Origin: Betaproteobacteria bacterium HGW-Betaproteobacteria-3
GTDB taxonomy: Bacteria; Pseudomonadota; Gammaproteobacteria; Burkholderiales; Burkholderiaceae_C
Direction of reading: 5' to 3'
DNA: 64,000 nucleotides
Assembly (NCBI GenBank): GCA_002842205.1
Contig: PHCI01000001.1
Span: forward strand, 310,001-374,000
The notes under the pieces are model-generated. The model was given only the letters and a program-made list of their open reading frames with translations, did not search any database and was not told where the DNA came from. The position numbers were made by a program, and so were the translations under genes. Positions 49,345-57,393 of this stretch are shown here, one piece after another; position 1 is the first letter of the stretch, and each line of letters begins with the position of its first letter.

Positions 49345-49485
49345 GGGCGCGAGTGTAGGGCTAACGAATGAAAGGGCCTTCCCCGTCCCACGCGAGCCAC
49401 ACCCCGTCAGGGTTGCGGTTGACGGCAACTGAGTGCCAAGATGGAGAGGTCGAACTTCTCATCAACTCACTTGATAGGGGAAATC

Positions 49486-49632
49486 ATGGCCATCGTAACC
49501 GTTGGAATTGACCTCGCCAAGAACGTCTTTGCCGTGCATGGTGTGGATGAAACAGGCAAGGCTGTATTGGTGCGTCCCGAAGTGCCACGCGCCAAGCTCA
49601 TTGAACTCATCGCCAATCTGCCGGCGTGCCTG
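49486..49632 (+). pseudogene. IS110/IS1111 transposase, first 49 codons only
   Basis: MAIVTVGIDLAKNVFAVHGV and following residues to NLPACL are the N-terminus of IS110-family DEDD transposases, with the first catalytic Asp in GIDLAK. Homology stops at about 49632, where IS3 sequence begins. Confidence 0.85.
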
Positions 49633-49718
49633 TCCTCGCGCAAGGCCGCCAGGGCCACCTGCGCCTTGAAAGTCGGCGTGTGCGTGCGGCGGGTGCGCCG
49701 CGCTGATTTCTTGACCAT
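49632..49718 (-). pseudogene. IS3-family orfA, first 29 codons only
   Basis: MVKKSARRTRRTHTPTFKAQ and on to ALRED are the N-terminus of an IS3-type OrfA (helix-turn-helix protein). It is cut exactly where the IS110 fragment ends. Some 70-100 bases of IS3-like leader lie to its right. Confidence 0.8.
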
Positions 49719-49832
49719 CAAAAACTCCTTCTCGCCAGACCAATCCCGGCCCGGCTTCATGCCCGGAGTTTCCACTTATAGCGCCGTTCAGATTTGCGGG
49801 GCCACTTCTCTTGAGAGGGAGTCCATAAAAGG

Positions 49833-50471
49833 TTAGGCCGCTGTTGCGAGAACCTCTATCAAATCGGTTTGAGGTACGGACGCATCTAGCGCTGAACCAG
49901 CTTGTGCCTCCTTTAGCGCACGGAGGAGCATCTGCTCTAGTACTCGCTGAAACGCTACGCCAATTGGCATGGTCTCAACGCCGTCTGGTGTACTCGTGTT
50001 GCCAATGGCTGTGAAGAACTGGTGCTTGATGACGGAGCTTGAGTAGGTCTTTCCGTTAGCGCTGATCACGAGAGTAAGCTCGTACGCGTCCGTGACTGTG
50101 GACCCAACCAGCCCAAAGGTGAGCCCAGTTCCGAAGCCTTTCGCTGCCGCGGCACCGCGGTCGGCTACGTTGTTGACCACTACCTTTACCTGCCCTTCCG
50201 CGGCATCGACAGTTGGGACGATCACACCGGATGCTCTAAGGATTCGCTCTGTGTTGTCTCGTAGCGTCGCGTCGGCGCGAGTTAGCCGTTCGCCGTTGCG
50301 TTGAAACTCGGTTACCAGCGTCAACTTCAACGGCGTAGCCGGTCTTTTAATGCTCTCGTAGGTGTACTTGGTATATGAAGGGTCGAGGAACGACTTTGGC
50401 GAGACGCAACCCGCCAGTAAAGCTGCCACAAGAACGGCGAGGAGGAGGCGCAAGGATGAAAAGGTTGGCAT
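49833..50471 (-). CDS. Cassette-borne lipoprotein
   Basis: This 212-residue protein has a lipoprotein signal (SSLRLLLAVLVAALLAGC) and a soluble part with a Gly-rich stretch GFGTGLTFGLVGSTVTDAYEL. Function is unknown. The stop codon is part of a GCCTAAC box (R'' of attC), so the gene ends exactly at a cassette recombination site. The ATG at 50471 is preferred over an upstream in-frame start because the signal begins there. Confidence 0.8.
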   Translation of the reverse strand: MPTFSSLRLLLAVLVAALLAGCVSPKSFLDPSYTKYTYESIKRPATPLKLTLVTEFQRNGERLTRADATLRDNTERILRASGVIVPTVDAAEGQVKVVVNNVADRGAAAAKGFGTGLTFGLVGSTVTDAYELTLVISANGKTYSSSVIKHQFFTAIGNTSTPDGVETMPIGVAFQRVLEQMLLRALKEAQAGSALDASVPQTDLIEVLATAA

Positions 50472-50799
50472 AGGATCTCGATTTGGTTGGGAAGAGTTGA
50501 ACACATTGTTGCCTCTAGCGGCCTAAGGAATCACTGATCCAGTGGCCGCCAGAGCGACCCATGATCATGATTTTGTTGAAATGGGGCTGTCTGAATTTTT
50601 GTGTTCGAGGCGGTGAGAGACTTGTCCACGGCGGCCGTAGCGACTGGCGCATCCTGCGACGCAGATTCCATGTCGGCACGGGACGCATACGATCCCACAA
50701 CAGATGCCGGATATACGACTGCAGGCGCGTCCCCAACAGCCAATCTATCGGTCAGTTTGTTGCCGTTGTGGGGGAGTCTATATACGCCATGTTAGAGAT
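50472..50799 (-). other. Gap between the two lipoprotein cassettes
   Basis: No convincing gene. A minus-strand frame (50531-50743) encodes an Ala/Ser-rich peptide ending GSLWRPLDQ with no recognisable start or family; it may be the tail of a lost cassette gene. At 50521-50581 GCCTAAG...GTTGAAA encloses partly self-complementary sequence (GGCC...GGCCGC, CACTG-ATC-CAGTG) that might be a worn attC. Confidence 0.4.
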
Positions 50800-51336
50800 T
50801 TACTGTGAGACAAGTGCGATGAACTCTGGGGAGCGAACGATTTTGCCAACCAAATTTTGAACTGCGGGCATGAACGCTTGCGCAGTTTGATTACATGCCG
50901 TTTCACCATAGAAGCTCGAAGTGTAGGCGTAGCTCTCCGAGACGGACATGGATTTGCCGTTTGATGTCTTGACTGTGAGTGCCAGATTCCAATTTCCACT
51001 GTTAGACGAAAAATCGATTGCGTCCAGGTTGCCTGTAATGGTCACCGGAGCCGACGGCGAGTAGGAGTTTGCCATCTTTAGTTCATCCAGCAATGCTTTT
51101 CGAACAAACTCGGCAAAGGGTTCGCCATCCGGTGTTTTGATCGGGCCAACCCCACGGCACATTATTTCTTTTTGCCCTGGGGTTGTTGCGGAGAAGGCTC
51201 CAACGTTGACGGTTTTACCATTCAGCGTTCGTAGCGCGATGACATTGTCTGTTGAGATTGAATAGCGACTAGCCGAGTAAGTCGAACAGCCAGAAGCAAG
51301 TAGAGCGATGGCAGAAAGAAAAAGTAGTTTTTTCAT
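50800..51336 (-). CDS. Cassette-borne lipoprotein next to the intI stub
   Basis: This 178-residue lipoprotein (signal KKLLFLSAIALLASGC) has a beta-rich body with SGNWNLALTVKTSNGKSMSV and a C-terminal helix with ACNQTAQAFMPAVQNLVGKI. Function is unknown. It is the first gene on the cassette side of the integrase stub, the position best expressed from an integron promoter. Codon use looks more AT-rich than that of neighbouring core genes. Confidence 0.8.
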   Translation of the reverse strand: MKKLLFLSAIALLASGCSTYSASRYSISTDNVIALRTLNGKTVNVGAFSATTPGQKEIMCRGVGPIKTPDGEPFAEFVRKALLDELKMANSYSPSAPVTITGNLDAIDFSSNSGNWNLALTVKTSNGKSMSVSESYAYTSSFYGETACNQTAQAFMPAVQNLVGKIVRSPEFIALVSQ

Positions 51337-51513
51337 GTGTACCTCTTAAGTGATGTGAATGAAATTGATGAAGCGCGAACGTAATGTACCCCGCAAAACC
51401 TGAGATTAATCTGAACGTTGCGGATTAATCTGGTCATCAAAGTCTCCTGACAATGGCTCGCAGCATGGGTTGCAAGGCGATATACCGGACAAATAACCAA
51501 GTATAAAAATCCC
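51337..51513 (-). promoter_or_regulatory. Presumed attI / promoter region of the integron
   Basis: This 177-base AT-richer gap lies between the intI stub and the first cassette gene, where attI and the cassette promoter are expected. It has the direct repeat GATTAATC twice, 24 bases apart. I could not find a clear GTTRRRY insertion point, so attI is inferred from position only. Confidence 0.35.
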
Positions 51514-51633
51514 ATGAAACCCGGCACGCCCGCGTTGCCATCGGTCCGACTGCTTGATCCGCTGCGTGAGCGCGTCCGGCATCTGCACTATAGCCTGAGC
51601 ACCGCGAAGATTTGCCTGGAATGGGCGCGCTTC
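51514..51633 (+). pseudogene. intI: Truncated integron integrase (first 40 codons)
   Basis: MKPGTPALPSVRLLDPLRER, then VRHLHYSLST and CLEWARF align with the IntI N-terminus (LDQLRERIRYLHYSLRT-type core-binding region). Homology ends at about codon 40. The frame then runs through unrelated sequence and repeat copy F to a stop at 51732. The catalytic tyrosine-recombinase domain is absent, so the integrase is dead. Confidence 0.8.
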
Positions 51634-51673
51634 GGTGGCGGTTCGGTCAGCCCGCTGAATGCATGGATAACGA

Positions 51674-51722
51674 CTCAATCAATAGCAAACTATGTCCATC
51701 TGACGGGGGCTAGAGCCCGATT
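51674..51722 (+). repeat. Dispersed repeat copy F
   Basis: Core AATAGCAAACTATGTCCATC, then TGACGGGGGCTAGAGCCCGATTT. It separates the intI stub from the end of prmC and marks the right edge of the accessory region. Confidence 0.85.
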
Positions 51723-51744
51723 TCACTCATAAAACGCCGTTCCA

Positions 51745-52593
51745 TCACCCCCCACCCGCCCAACACCCCCCGCTGCAGCGTTCGATGCCCGGTAGGTCGC
51801 GGCGGGACTGCACCTGGGTGAAGCCGGCGGCGGCGAGCAGGGCGTGCACGGCGCTGGCCTGGTCGTGGCCGTGTTCGAGCAGCAGCCAGCCGCCGGGGGC
51901 GAGGTGCGCGGGGGCTTGGCGGACGATCTGGCGCAGGTCGTCCAGGCCGTCGGGGCCGCTGGCCAGGGCTTGCAGGGGTTCGTGGGTGAGGGCGGCCAGG
52001 TGCGGGTCGGCGGCGGCGATGTAGGGCGGGTTGCTGACGATGGCGTGGTAGGGGCCGCGCGCCGGGGCGGGCCCGTCGGCCAGGTCGGCCAGCCAGTGGC
52101 CGTGGACAAAATTCACCTTCAGCCCCAGCCGCGCGGCGTTGGCGCGGGCCACGGCCAGGGCGTCGGGGCTGGCGTCCAGCGCGTGCACTTGCCAGCCGGG
52201 GCGCAGCGCGGCCAGGGCCAGGGCGATGGCGCCGCTGCCGGTGCCCAGGTCGATCACGCGGGCGTTGGGGGGCAGGGGCAGTTGCAGCGCCCAGTCGACC
52301 AGGGTTTCGGTGTCGGGCCGGGGGTCGAGCACGCGGGCGTCCACCTGCAGGGTGAGGCCGTAGAACTCGCGCTCGCCGGTGAGGTAGGCCAGCGGTTCGC
52401 CGCGGGCGCGGCGTGCGCACAGGGCGGCAAACTGCGGTGGCGCGGCGGGGGGCAGGGGGTCGGCGTCGTGGGCGATGAGCCAGGCGCGGCCAGCGTCACG
52501 CCGGCCCAGCACGTGCAGCAGCAGGCGCTGGGCGTCCAGGCGGTCCAGCCCCTGGGCGTGGGCTGCGGCGAGCGATTGGGCAACGGTGGTCAT
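51745..52593 (-). CDS. prmC: Release-factor glutamine methyltransferase PrmC
   Basis: This 282-residue methyltransferase modifies the GGQ glutamine of RF1 and RF2. The N-terminal helical domain is followed by the SAM-binding DLGTGSGAIALALA and the catalytic NPPY (VSNPPYIAAADPHL). It normally follows prfA directly; here 2 kb with two extra genes separates them. The C-terminal SGGCWAGGG is an unusual ending close to repeat copy F. Confidence 0.95.
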   Translation of the reverse strand: MTTVAQSLAAAHAQGLDRLDAQRLLLHVLGRRDAGRAWLIAHDADPLPPAAPPQFAALCARRARGEPLAYLTGEREFYGLTLQVDARVLDPRPDTETLVDWALQLPLPPNARVIDLGTGSGAIALALAALRPGWQVHALDASPDALAVARANAARLGLKVNFVHGHWLADLADGPAPARGPYHAIVSNPPYIAAADPHLAALTHEPLQALASGPDGLDDLRQIVRQAPAHLAPGGWLLLEHGHDQASAVHALLAAAGFTQVQSRRDLPGIERCSGGCWAGGG

Positions 52594-52601
52594 GGGGCGC
52601 T

Positions 52602-52660
52602 GTGAATACTACCAAACAAATAGCAAACTATGACCATTTGGCGGGGGCAAGTGGCAGATT
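52602..52660 (+). repeat. Dispersed repeat copy G
   Basis: Core AATAGCAAACTATGACCATT, then TGGCGGGGGCAAGTGGCAG. It lies between the prmC start and the end of the alpha/beta hydrolase gene. Confidence 0.85.
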
Positions 52661-52715
52661 CTATCCATAAATTGTGGCTAGGATGCGTGTGGATGCGGGT
52701 GCAGGTGCGGGCGGG

Positions 52716-53531
52716 CTAGGTTTGCAGAAATTCTCCCACGGCCTGCGCCAGTTCGGGCGCCTCCAGCACGCGGGTGTGGCCGTACTGCGTGGTCTTGATG
52801 AGTCGCGCGCCGGGGCACAGGGCCTGCAGGCGGTTGCCTTCTTCGTGGTCGATGTAGCGGTCGGCGGTGTCGTAGAACAGTAGCAGGTTGCTGCCCGCAC
52901 CGGCGTAGGCCGTGCCGGTGGCCAGGGTGGCCCAGTCGGCGCCAAACTGCTGCGCGATGTGTTCGCGGTAGCGTTGCAGCACGCCCGCGGGTGGGTCGAG
53001 CTTTTGCCGGATGACGGTGATGGGCGGGTGCGGGTGCGAGGGCGCGCAGATGCACACATAGCGCGCCGCCCCGATGCCGTGGATGCCACGCGCGGCCATG
53101 GCGGTGAGCGCGCCGGCCGAATGGGCCACGTAGGCGTGCACGGGTTGGCCCAGGGTGGTGGTGAGCGCGGCAATGTCGTCGATGAAGCAGCGCCAGGCGG
53201 TGCGGTCGCCGGGCGAACTGCCGTGGCCGGTGATGTCGATGGCCACGCAGTGAAAGCCCTGTTGCGCCAGCGTGGCGGCCAGCGGTGCGATCTGGGCGGC
53301 GCGGCCGCCCCAGCCGTGCACCAGGATGACCAGCGGCCCCGTCTGGCCCCATTCCCAGGCGACGTTGCGGCTTTGGGCGCCATAGTGCACCTGGCGGGCC
53401 TGGGCCAGCGCTTCTTGTTGTGGGGGGCGAACCGCGGGGCGCTGGGTGCGCCCGGCCAGGCTGCACACCAGCCTGAAAGCCGCGGGTTCGGGCAGGGTTT
53501 TGACGAGGAGTCGCGCGATTTTGAAGATCAT
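52716..53531 (-). CDS. Alpha/beta hydrolase
   Basis: This 271-residue alpha/beta hydrolase has the oxyanion start ILVHGWGGRA and the nucleophile elbow AHSAGA (Gly at the first position replaced by Ala). The late Asp is probably in YDTADRYI and the His is in YGHTRVL. Substrate unknown; small esters or lactones are typical. It is followed on its upstream side by a REP-like repeat and a TetR gene, which may control it. Confidence 0.85.
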   Translation of the reverse strand: MIFKIARLLVKTLPEPAAFRLVCSLAGRTQRPAVRPPQQEALAQARQVHYGAQSRNVAWEWGQTGPLVILVHGWGGRAAQIAPLAATLAQQGFHCVAIDITGHGSSPGDRTAWRCFIDDIAALTTTLGQPVHAYVAHSAGALTAMAARGIHGIGAARYVCICAPSHPHPPITVIRQKLDPPAGVLQRYREHIAQQFGADWATLATGTAYAGAGSNLLLFYDTADRYIDHEEGNRLQALCPGARLIKTTQYGHTRVLEAPELAQAVGEFLQT

Positions 53532-53583
53532 GCGCGCAGCGTAGCGGCGGGCATTTTATGTTCAAGAACATATTGAGTGCACC

Positions 53584-53702
53584 GGCTTCGACCCTTCGGC
53601 GGGCTCAGGACAGGCCCAGCTCAGCCCGAACGGTTCTGGTGTGCGCTGGCTTCGACCCTTCGGCGGGCTCAGGGCCGACGGGCTCCGCCCGAACGGGTCT
53701 GG
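53584..53702. repeat. REP-like repeat, two direct units
   Basis: The segment GGCTTCGACCCTTCGGCGGG followed by CTCAGG and, about 20 bases on, CAGCCCGAACGG occurs twice (53584-53633 and 53648-53702). The type is common between genes in Burkholderiales. A related unit lies at 55785-55884. Confidence 0.7.
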
Positions 53703-53723
53703 CCGGGCGAACGCGCGCCGGTG

Positions 53724-54389
53724 TTAATGCAGCGATGAGGCGGGCGGCTGGCGGTGGCGTTGCGCATCGCGCTCGTCCGGCGGGTCGGCGGCCCAGAGGA
53801 AGCTGGGTTGCACGGGCGCTGCGGGGGCGTCGAGCAGGGTGTCGAGGTGGCTGCGGCAGGCTTCGACGAGGCGGGTTTTGTGGGGGGTGTCGTCCAGCGC
53901 CTGGGCCAGCGCCTGGGCGCCGACGATCATGGCGGTGGCGGCCAGCACGGCTTCGTCGCTGCAGGTGGCGCCGGGGGCGCCGCGGTGCAGGCGCTGTGCC
54001 AGCGCGTCGAGGGCGCGGGCGTAGGCGGCGCGCACCTCGGGTTCGGGGCGGGTGGCGTCGGTGGCCAAAAAGGCCCAGCCCTTGCCGCCGTGGCCGGTCA
54101 TGCCGGCCGGGCGCAGGCAGGCTTCAAACAGGGTGGCCAGGGCGTCGTCGGGAGCGCCGCCGGGTTGCGTTGGGCCGGGCGACGGGTGGGTGGCGAGGTG
54201 GGCCATGGCTTCGGCGTAGAGCTGGCGCTTGCTGCGAAAGTGCGCGTAAAACCCGCCGCGGGTGAGGTTGCATTCGAGCATGATCTCGTCGATCGACGTG
54301 GCGGCAAAGCCCTGGTCGGCAAACAGCCGCGCCGCGCTTTGCACGATGCGCTGGCGGGTGCGGGCTTTGTGGTCTTTGGCGTAGGGCAT
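53724..54389 (-). CDS. TetR/AcrR-family regulator
   Basis: This 221-residue protein has an N-terminal helix-turn-helix of TetR type (RQRIVQSAARLFADQGFAAT, then NLTRGGFYAHFRSKRQLY) and a helical ligand-binding part. Ligand unknown. It is oriented towards the alpha/beta hydrolase, the likeliest target together with itself. Both genes lie in the insertion between prmC and prfA. Confidence 0.88.
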   Translation of the reverse strand: MPYAKDHKARTRQRIVQSAARLFADQGFAATSIDEIMLECNLTRGGFYAHFRSKRQLYAEAMAHLATHPSPGPTQPGGAPDDALATLFEACLRPAGMTGHGGKGWAFLATDATRPEPEVRAAYARALDALAQRLHRGAPGATCSDEAVLAATAMIVGAQALAQALDDTPHKTRLVEACRSHLDTLLDAPAAPVQPSFLWAADPPDERDAQRHRQPPASSLH

Positions 54390-54581
54390 GGCGGTGGGGC
54401 AACGTGCGGTGGCGGTAGACGGTGGGCAGTGGGCAGTGGGTGGGCAGCGGTTGGGGCGGATCTTAACGGTGCGTGCGGCCCTGGCAGCCTGTCGGGGTGT
54501 CGCGCAGGCGCTGCGGGCGGCCCCGGCGCGGGGGGCGATGGCGGCGGGCGTGCGGGCGGTGGCGCGCGTGTCTGCAGCCTT

Positions 54582-54652
54582 GCAAATACTCCTTTTTCAA
54601 GAGCAAACTATCGCCATTTGGCGAGGTCTAAATGCCGATTTTGCTTGAAAAT
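54582..54652 (+). repeat. Dispersed repeat copy H
   Basis: A diverged copy: AGAGCAAACTATCGCCATTT, then GGCGAGGTCTAAATGCCGATTTTGCTTGAAAA. It lies between the TetR start and the end of prfA and reaches the prfA stop codon. Confidence 0.75.
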
Positions 54653-55764
54653 CAGGCGTTGGCACCCAGTTCCAGCTCGGCCAGCTGTTCGGCGGCGCGG
54701 GCGGCCTGCAGGGCGCCCACCACCTCGCCCAGGTCGCCTTCCATGATGTTGGCCAGCTTGTACAGCGTGAGGTTGATGCGGTGGTCGGTCAGGCGGCCCT
54801 GCGGAAAGTTGTAGGTGCGGATGCGGTCTGAGCGGTCGCCGCTGCCGATCAGGCCCTTGCGCAGCGCGGCTTCTTTGGCGGCGCGCTCGCTGCGCTCTTT
54901 TTCCTGGATGCGCGCCTGCAGCACCTGCAGCGCCTTGGCCTTGTTGGCGTGCTGGCTGCGGCCGTCCTGGCATTCGGCCACGATGCCGGTGGGCAGGTGC
55001 ACCACGCGCACGGCCGAATCGGTCTTGTTGATGTGCTGGCCGCCTGCGCCGCTGGCGCGGAAGGTGTCGATGCGCAGTTCGGCCGGGTTGAGCTTGACGG
55101 CCTCGGCCGCGTCGGGCTCGGGCATCACGGCCACGGTGCAGGCGCTGGTGTGGATGCGGCCTTGGGTTTCGGTCACGGGCACGCGCTGCACCCGGTGGCC
55201 GCCCGATTCAAACCGCAGGGTGCCGAACACGTCGCCGCTGGCGCCCGCGGCGTCCACGCGCAGCACCACCTCTTTGTAGCCGCCCAGTTCGCTGGGCGAT
55301 TCGCTGAGGATTTCGGTCTTCCAGCCCTGGCGTTCGGCGTAGCGGCTGTACATGCGCAGCAGGTCGGCGGCAAACAGGGCGGATTCATCGCCGCCGGTGC
55401 CGGCGCGGATTTCAACGAACGCGGGGCGGGCGTCGTCGGGGTCTTTGGGCAGCAGCAGGCGCTGCAGTTCGGTGTCGAGCTGGGCGATCTCGGCTTCGGC
55501 GCTGGCGATTTCCTCGCGCGCCATCGCGGCCAGGTCGGGGTCTTGCGCCGAGGCGGCAAGCATGTCCTGCGCCTCGGCCCGATCGGCCTCGCGCTGGCGC
55601 AGGCGGGCGTGGCGCCCGGCGATCTGCGTGACTTCGGCATGCTCGCGCGACAGGGCCAGAAACTGGCCCATGTCTTTCATGATGTCTTCGCGCGAGAGCA
55701 GAAAGTCCAGCTCGCCCAGGCGTTGGGTGTAGCGCTCGAGTTGTTGGCGGAGAAAGGGTTTCAC
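54652..55764 (-). CDS. prfA: Peptide chain release factor 1
   Basis: This 370-residue RF1 ends translation at UAA and UAG. The GGQ motif is in [17 protein letters not shown]. The stop-recognition tripeptide is PVT ([14 protein letters not shown]), the PxT form of RF1 and not the SPF of RF2. It is a little longer than the E. coli protein at the N-terminus. Upstream is hemA, 142 bases away, with a REP-like repeat between. Confidence 0.96.
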   Translation of the reverse strand: MKPFLRQQLERYTQRLGELDFLLSREDIMKDMGQFLALSREHAEVTQIAGRHARLRQREADRAEAQDMLAASAQDPDLAAMAREEIASAEAEIAQLDTELQRLLLPKDPDDARPAFVEIRAGTGGDESALFAADLLRMYSRYAERQGWKTEILSESPSELGGYKEVVLRVDAAGASGDVFGTLRFESGGHRVQRVPVTETQGRIHTSACTVAVMPEPDAAEAVKLNPAELRIDTFRASGAGGQHINKTDSAVRVVHLPTGIVAECQDGRSQHANKAKALQVLQARIQEKERSERAAKEAALRKGLIGSGDRSDRIRTYNFPQGRLTDHRINLTLYKLANIMEGDLGEVVGALQAARAAEQLAELELGANA

Positions 55765-55784
55765 AAGCAGACGACTTTGTTGGA

Positions 55785-55884
55785 GGGGCTTCGACAGGCG
55801 CAGCCCGAACGGTGGCCGCGCGGGAGCAACTTGACCGGTTCGCCCCGGGCTAGGCCGGTCTTGAGTCTATCGAAGGGCGAAGGG
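55785..55884. repeat. REP-like inverted repeat between hemA and prfA
   Basis: GGCTTCGACAGGCGCAGCCC with GAACGG at one side faces CCGGTCTTGAGTCTATCGAA with GGGCGAAGG at the other. Together they form an imperfect palindrome related to the units at 53584-53702. Confidence 0.6.
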
Positions 55885-55906
55885 TGGGCGGTGGCGGGCA
55901 GCGCCG

Positions 55907-57178
55907 CTAACGCTTGTTGCGCAAGAACATGCGCTGGATGCTGCGCGCGGTTTCCTCGCGGTGCGCGTGGTCGGCGGCGTGCAGTTCGGCCATGGCGCCG
56001 TGCAGCATTTTCTGGGTGATGCCGCGCGACAGCGCCTCTAGCACGGCGTCCACGTCTTCGCCTTTGGCCAGCAGCTTGCGGGCGCGGGCCAGTTCGGCGG
56101 CGCGCCATTCGTCGGCCTGGGTGTTGAGCTGCTGGATCAGCGGCACGCTGCCGCGCTGGTCGATCCAGTGCAGAAAGCTCTGCACGCCCGCGTCGATGAT
56201 GGCTTCGGCCCGCGCCACCGCGGCCTGCCGGTTGGCCTGGCCGGTCTGCACCACGGTGGACAGGTCGTCCACGGTGTAGAGGTACACGTCCTGCAGGTCC
56301 TTGACTTCGATCTCGATGTCGCGCGGCACGGCCAGGTCGACCATGAACATCGGGCGGTGGCGGCGGCGCTTGAGCGCGCGCTCGACCGCGCCCAGGCCGA
56401 TGATGGGCAGCGTGCTGGCGGTGCAGCTCACGATGGCGTCAAATTCATGCAGCCGTTCGGGCAGTTCGGCCAGTTGCATCACCTCGGCGCCAAAGCGCGA
56501 GGCCAGTTTTTCGCCGCGCTCGAGCGTGCGGTTGGCAATGGCCATGGACTTCGGGTTTTTGGCGGCAAAGTGGGTGGCGGCCAGCTCGATCATCTCGCCC
56601 GCGCCCACAAACAGCACCCGGACCTGGCCCAGGTCTTCAAACAGTTGCCCGGCCAGCCGCACCGCCGCGGCGGCCATGCTGATCGAATGCGCGCCGATTT
56701 CGGTGGAAGTGCGCACTTCCTTGGCCACGGCAAACGAGCGCTGGAACAGCTGGTTGAGCGTGGTGCCCAGGGCACCGGCGGTTTCGGCGGCGCGCACCGC
56801 GTCTTTCATCTGACCCAGGATCTGCGGTTCGCCCAGCACCATGGAATCGAGCCCGCTGGCCACGCGAAACGCATGGCGCGCCACGCCGCCGTCTTCCAGG
56901 GTGTAGGTGTGCGAGCGCAGCAGGCTGCTCGACACGCCGCCCGACTGCGCCATCCAGTCGAGCGTGTGCTCCAGGGCGTGCTGCTCGCCGGCGCAGTAAA
57001 TCTCGGTGCGGTTGCAGGTGGAGATGATGGCCGCCTCGGGGTGGCGCGCAATGCGCTGGCCCAGCGCATCGCGCAAACCGGCCAGCGTGGGCTCGATCTG
57101 GTCCACGGCAAAGGCAAAGCGGCCACGCAGATCGAGCGGCGCGGTGGTGTGGTTGATGCCTAATGCCCAGACTGCCAT
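55907..57178 (-). CDS. hemA: Glutamyl-tRNA reductase HemA
   Basis: This 423-residue enzyme reduces glutamyl-tRNA to glutamate-1-semialdehyde, the first step of heme synthesis. It starts [18 protein letters not shown] and has the catalytic Cys in STCNRTEIY (residue 55). GSGAGE-like [12 protein letters not shown] binds NADPH, and there is a C-terminal dimerisation helix. The ATG at 57178 is chosen over the longer frame; AAGGA stands just ahead of it. Confidence 0.96.
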   Translation of the reverse strand: MAVWALGINHTTAPLDLRGRFAFAVDQIEPTLAGLRDALGQRIARHPEAAIISTCNRTEIYCAGEQHALEHTLDWMAQSGGVSSSLLRSHTYTLEDGGVARHAFRVASGLDSMVLGEPQILGQMKDAVRAAETAGALGTTLNQLFQRSFAVAKEVRTSTEIGAHSISMAAAAVRLAGQLFEDLGQVRVLFVGAGEMIELAATHFAAKNPKSMAIANRTLERGEKLASRFGAEVMQLAELPERLHEFDAIVSCTASTLPIIGLGAVERALKRRRHRPMFMVDLAVPRDIEIEVKDLQDVYLYTVDDLSTVVQTGQANRQAAVARAEAIIDAGVQSFLHWIDQRGSVPLIQQLNTQADEWRAAELARARKLLAKGEDVDAVLEALSRGITQKMLHGAMAELHAADHAHREETARSIQRMFLRNKR

Positions 57179-57197
57179 GGTGTCCTTATACCGCGTG

Positions 57198-57227
57198 ATT
57201 ATAAAATTTGTCGCGACACGCGGGCAA
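57198..57227 (-). promoter_or_regulatory. Candidate promoter of hemA-prfA
   Basis: On the minus strand TTGCCC (57222-57227) and TATAAT (57198-57203) are 18 bases apart. The -10 is perfect and the leader would be short, about 13 bases, but it includes AAGGA. Confidence 0.5.
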
Positions 57228-57393
57228 CAGCGAGTTTCACGCGGCGACCTGGTGTTGGTTTTGGGGTCGATATGGCTTGTGAGGCTGTGCGGCAAAGTAC
57301 ACTGGGTGTGATGGAACCTATGATCCAGTGGCGCAGGGTGAAGCGGCCGTTTGCCTGCAAGATGACGCCAAACGCGTCGGATGGAAGCGCGTC

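Larger units (their letters stand above)
49359..49837 (+). mobile_element. IS1111-type relic inserted in an attC, with an IS3 fragment inside
   Basis: The relic starts at GGCTAAC (49359) and ends at GTTAGGC (49831-49837), which read as the two outer boxes of an attC. Both ends read inward show a similar GGACT/CCC-type subterminal sequence (GGGCCTTCCCC and ATGGACTCCCT). The left part holds the leader and first 49 codons of an IS110-type transposase. The right part holds an IS3-type orfA start on the other strand. The two are joined at about 49632. Confidence 0.65.
47545..51633 (-). mobile_element. Decayed chromosomal integron (intI stub plus cassette array)
   Basis: A truncated intI reading rightward (51514) faces away from a row of short minus-strand genes, which is the standard integron layout. 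Cassette-like units from right to left are: lipoprotein (50800-51336), lipoprotein (49833-50471), DUF4145 gene (48712-49344), zinc-ribbon membrane gene (48237-48593) and the DUF4160/DUF2442 pair (47622-48096). An attC with full architecture lies at 48131-48217 and a weaker one at 47545-47634. IS110/IS1111-type ends occupy the positions of two other attC sites, with GTTRRRY/RYYYAAC-like boxes outside them. Confidence 0.7.

Noticed and set aside
47545-51633. A CRISPR array
   Set aside because: The repeats here are two long IS ends and unequal attC-like sites, not regularly spaced short repeats with spacers. No cas genes are seen in the window.
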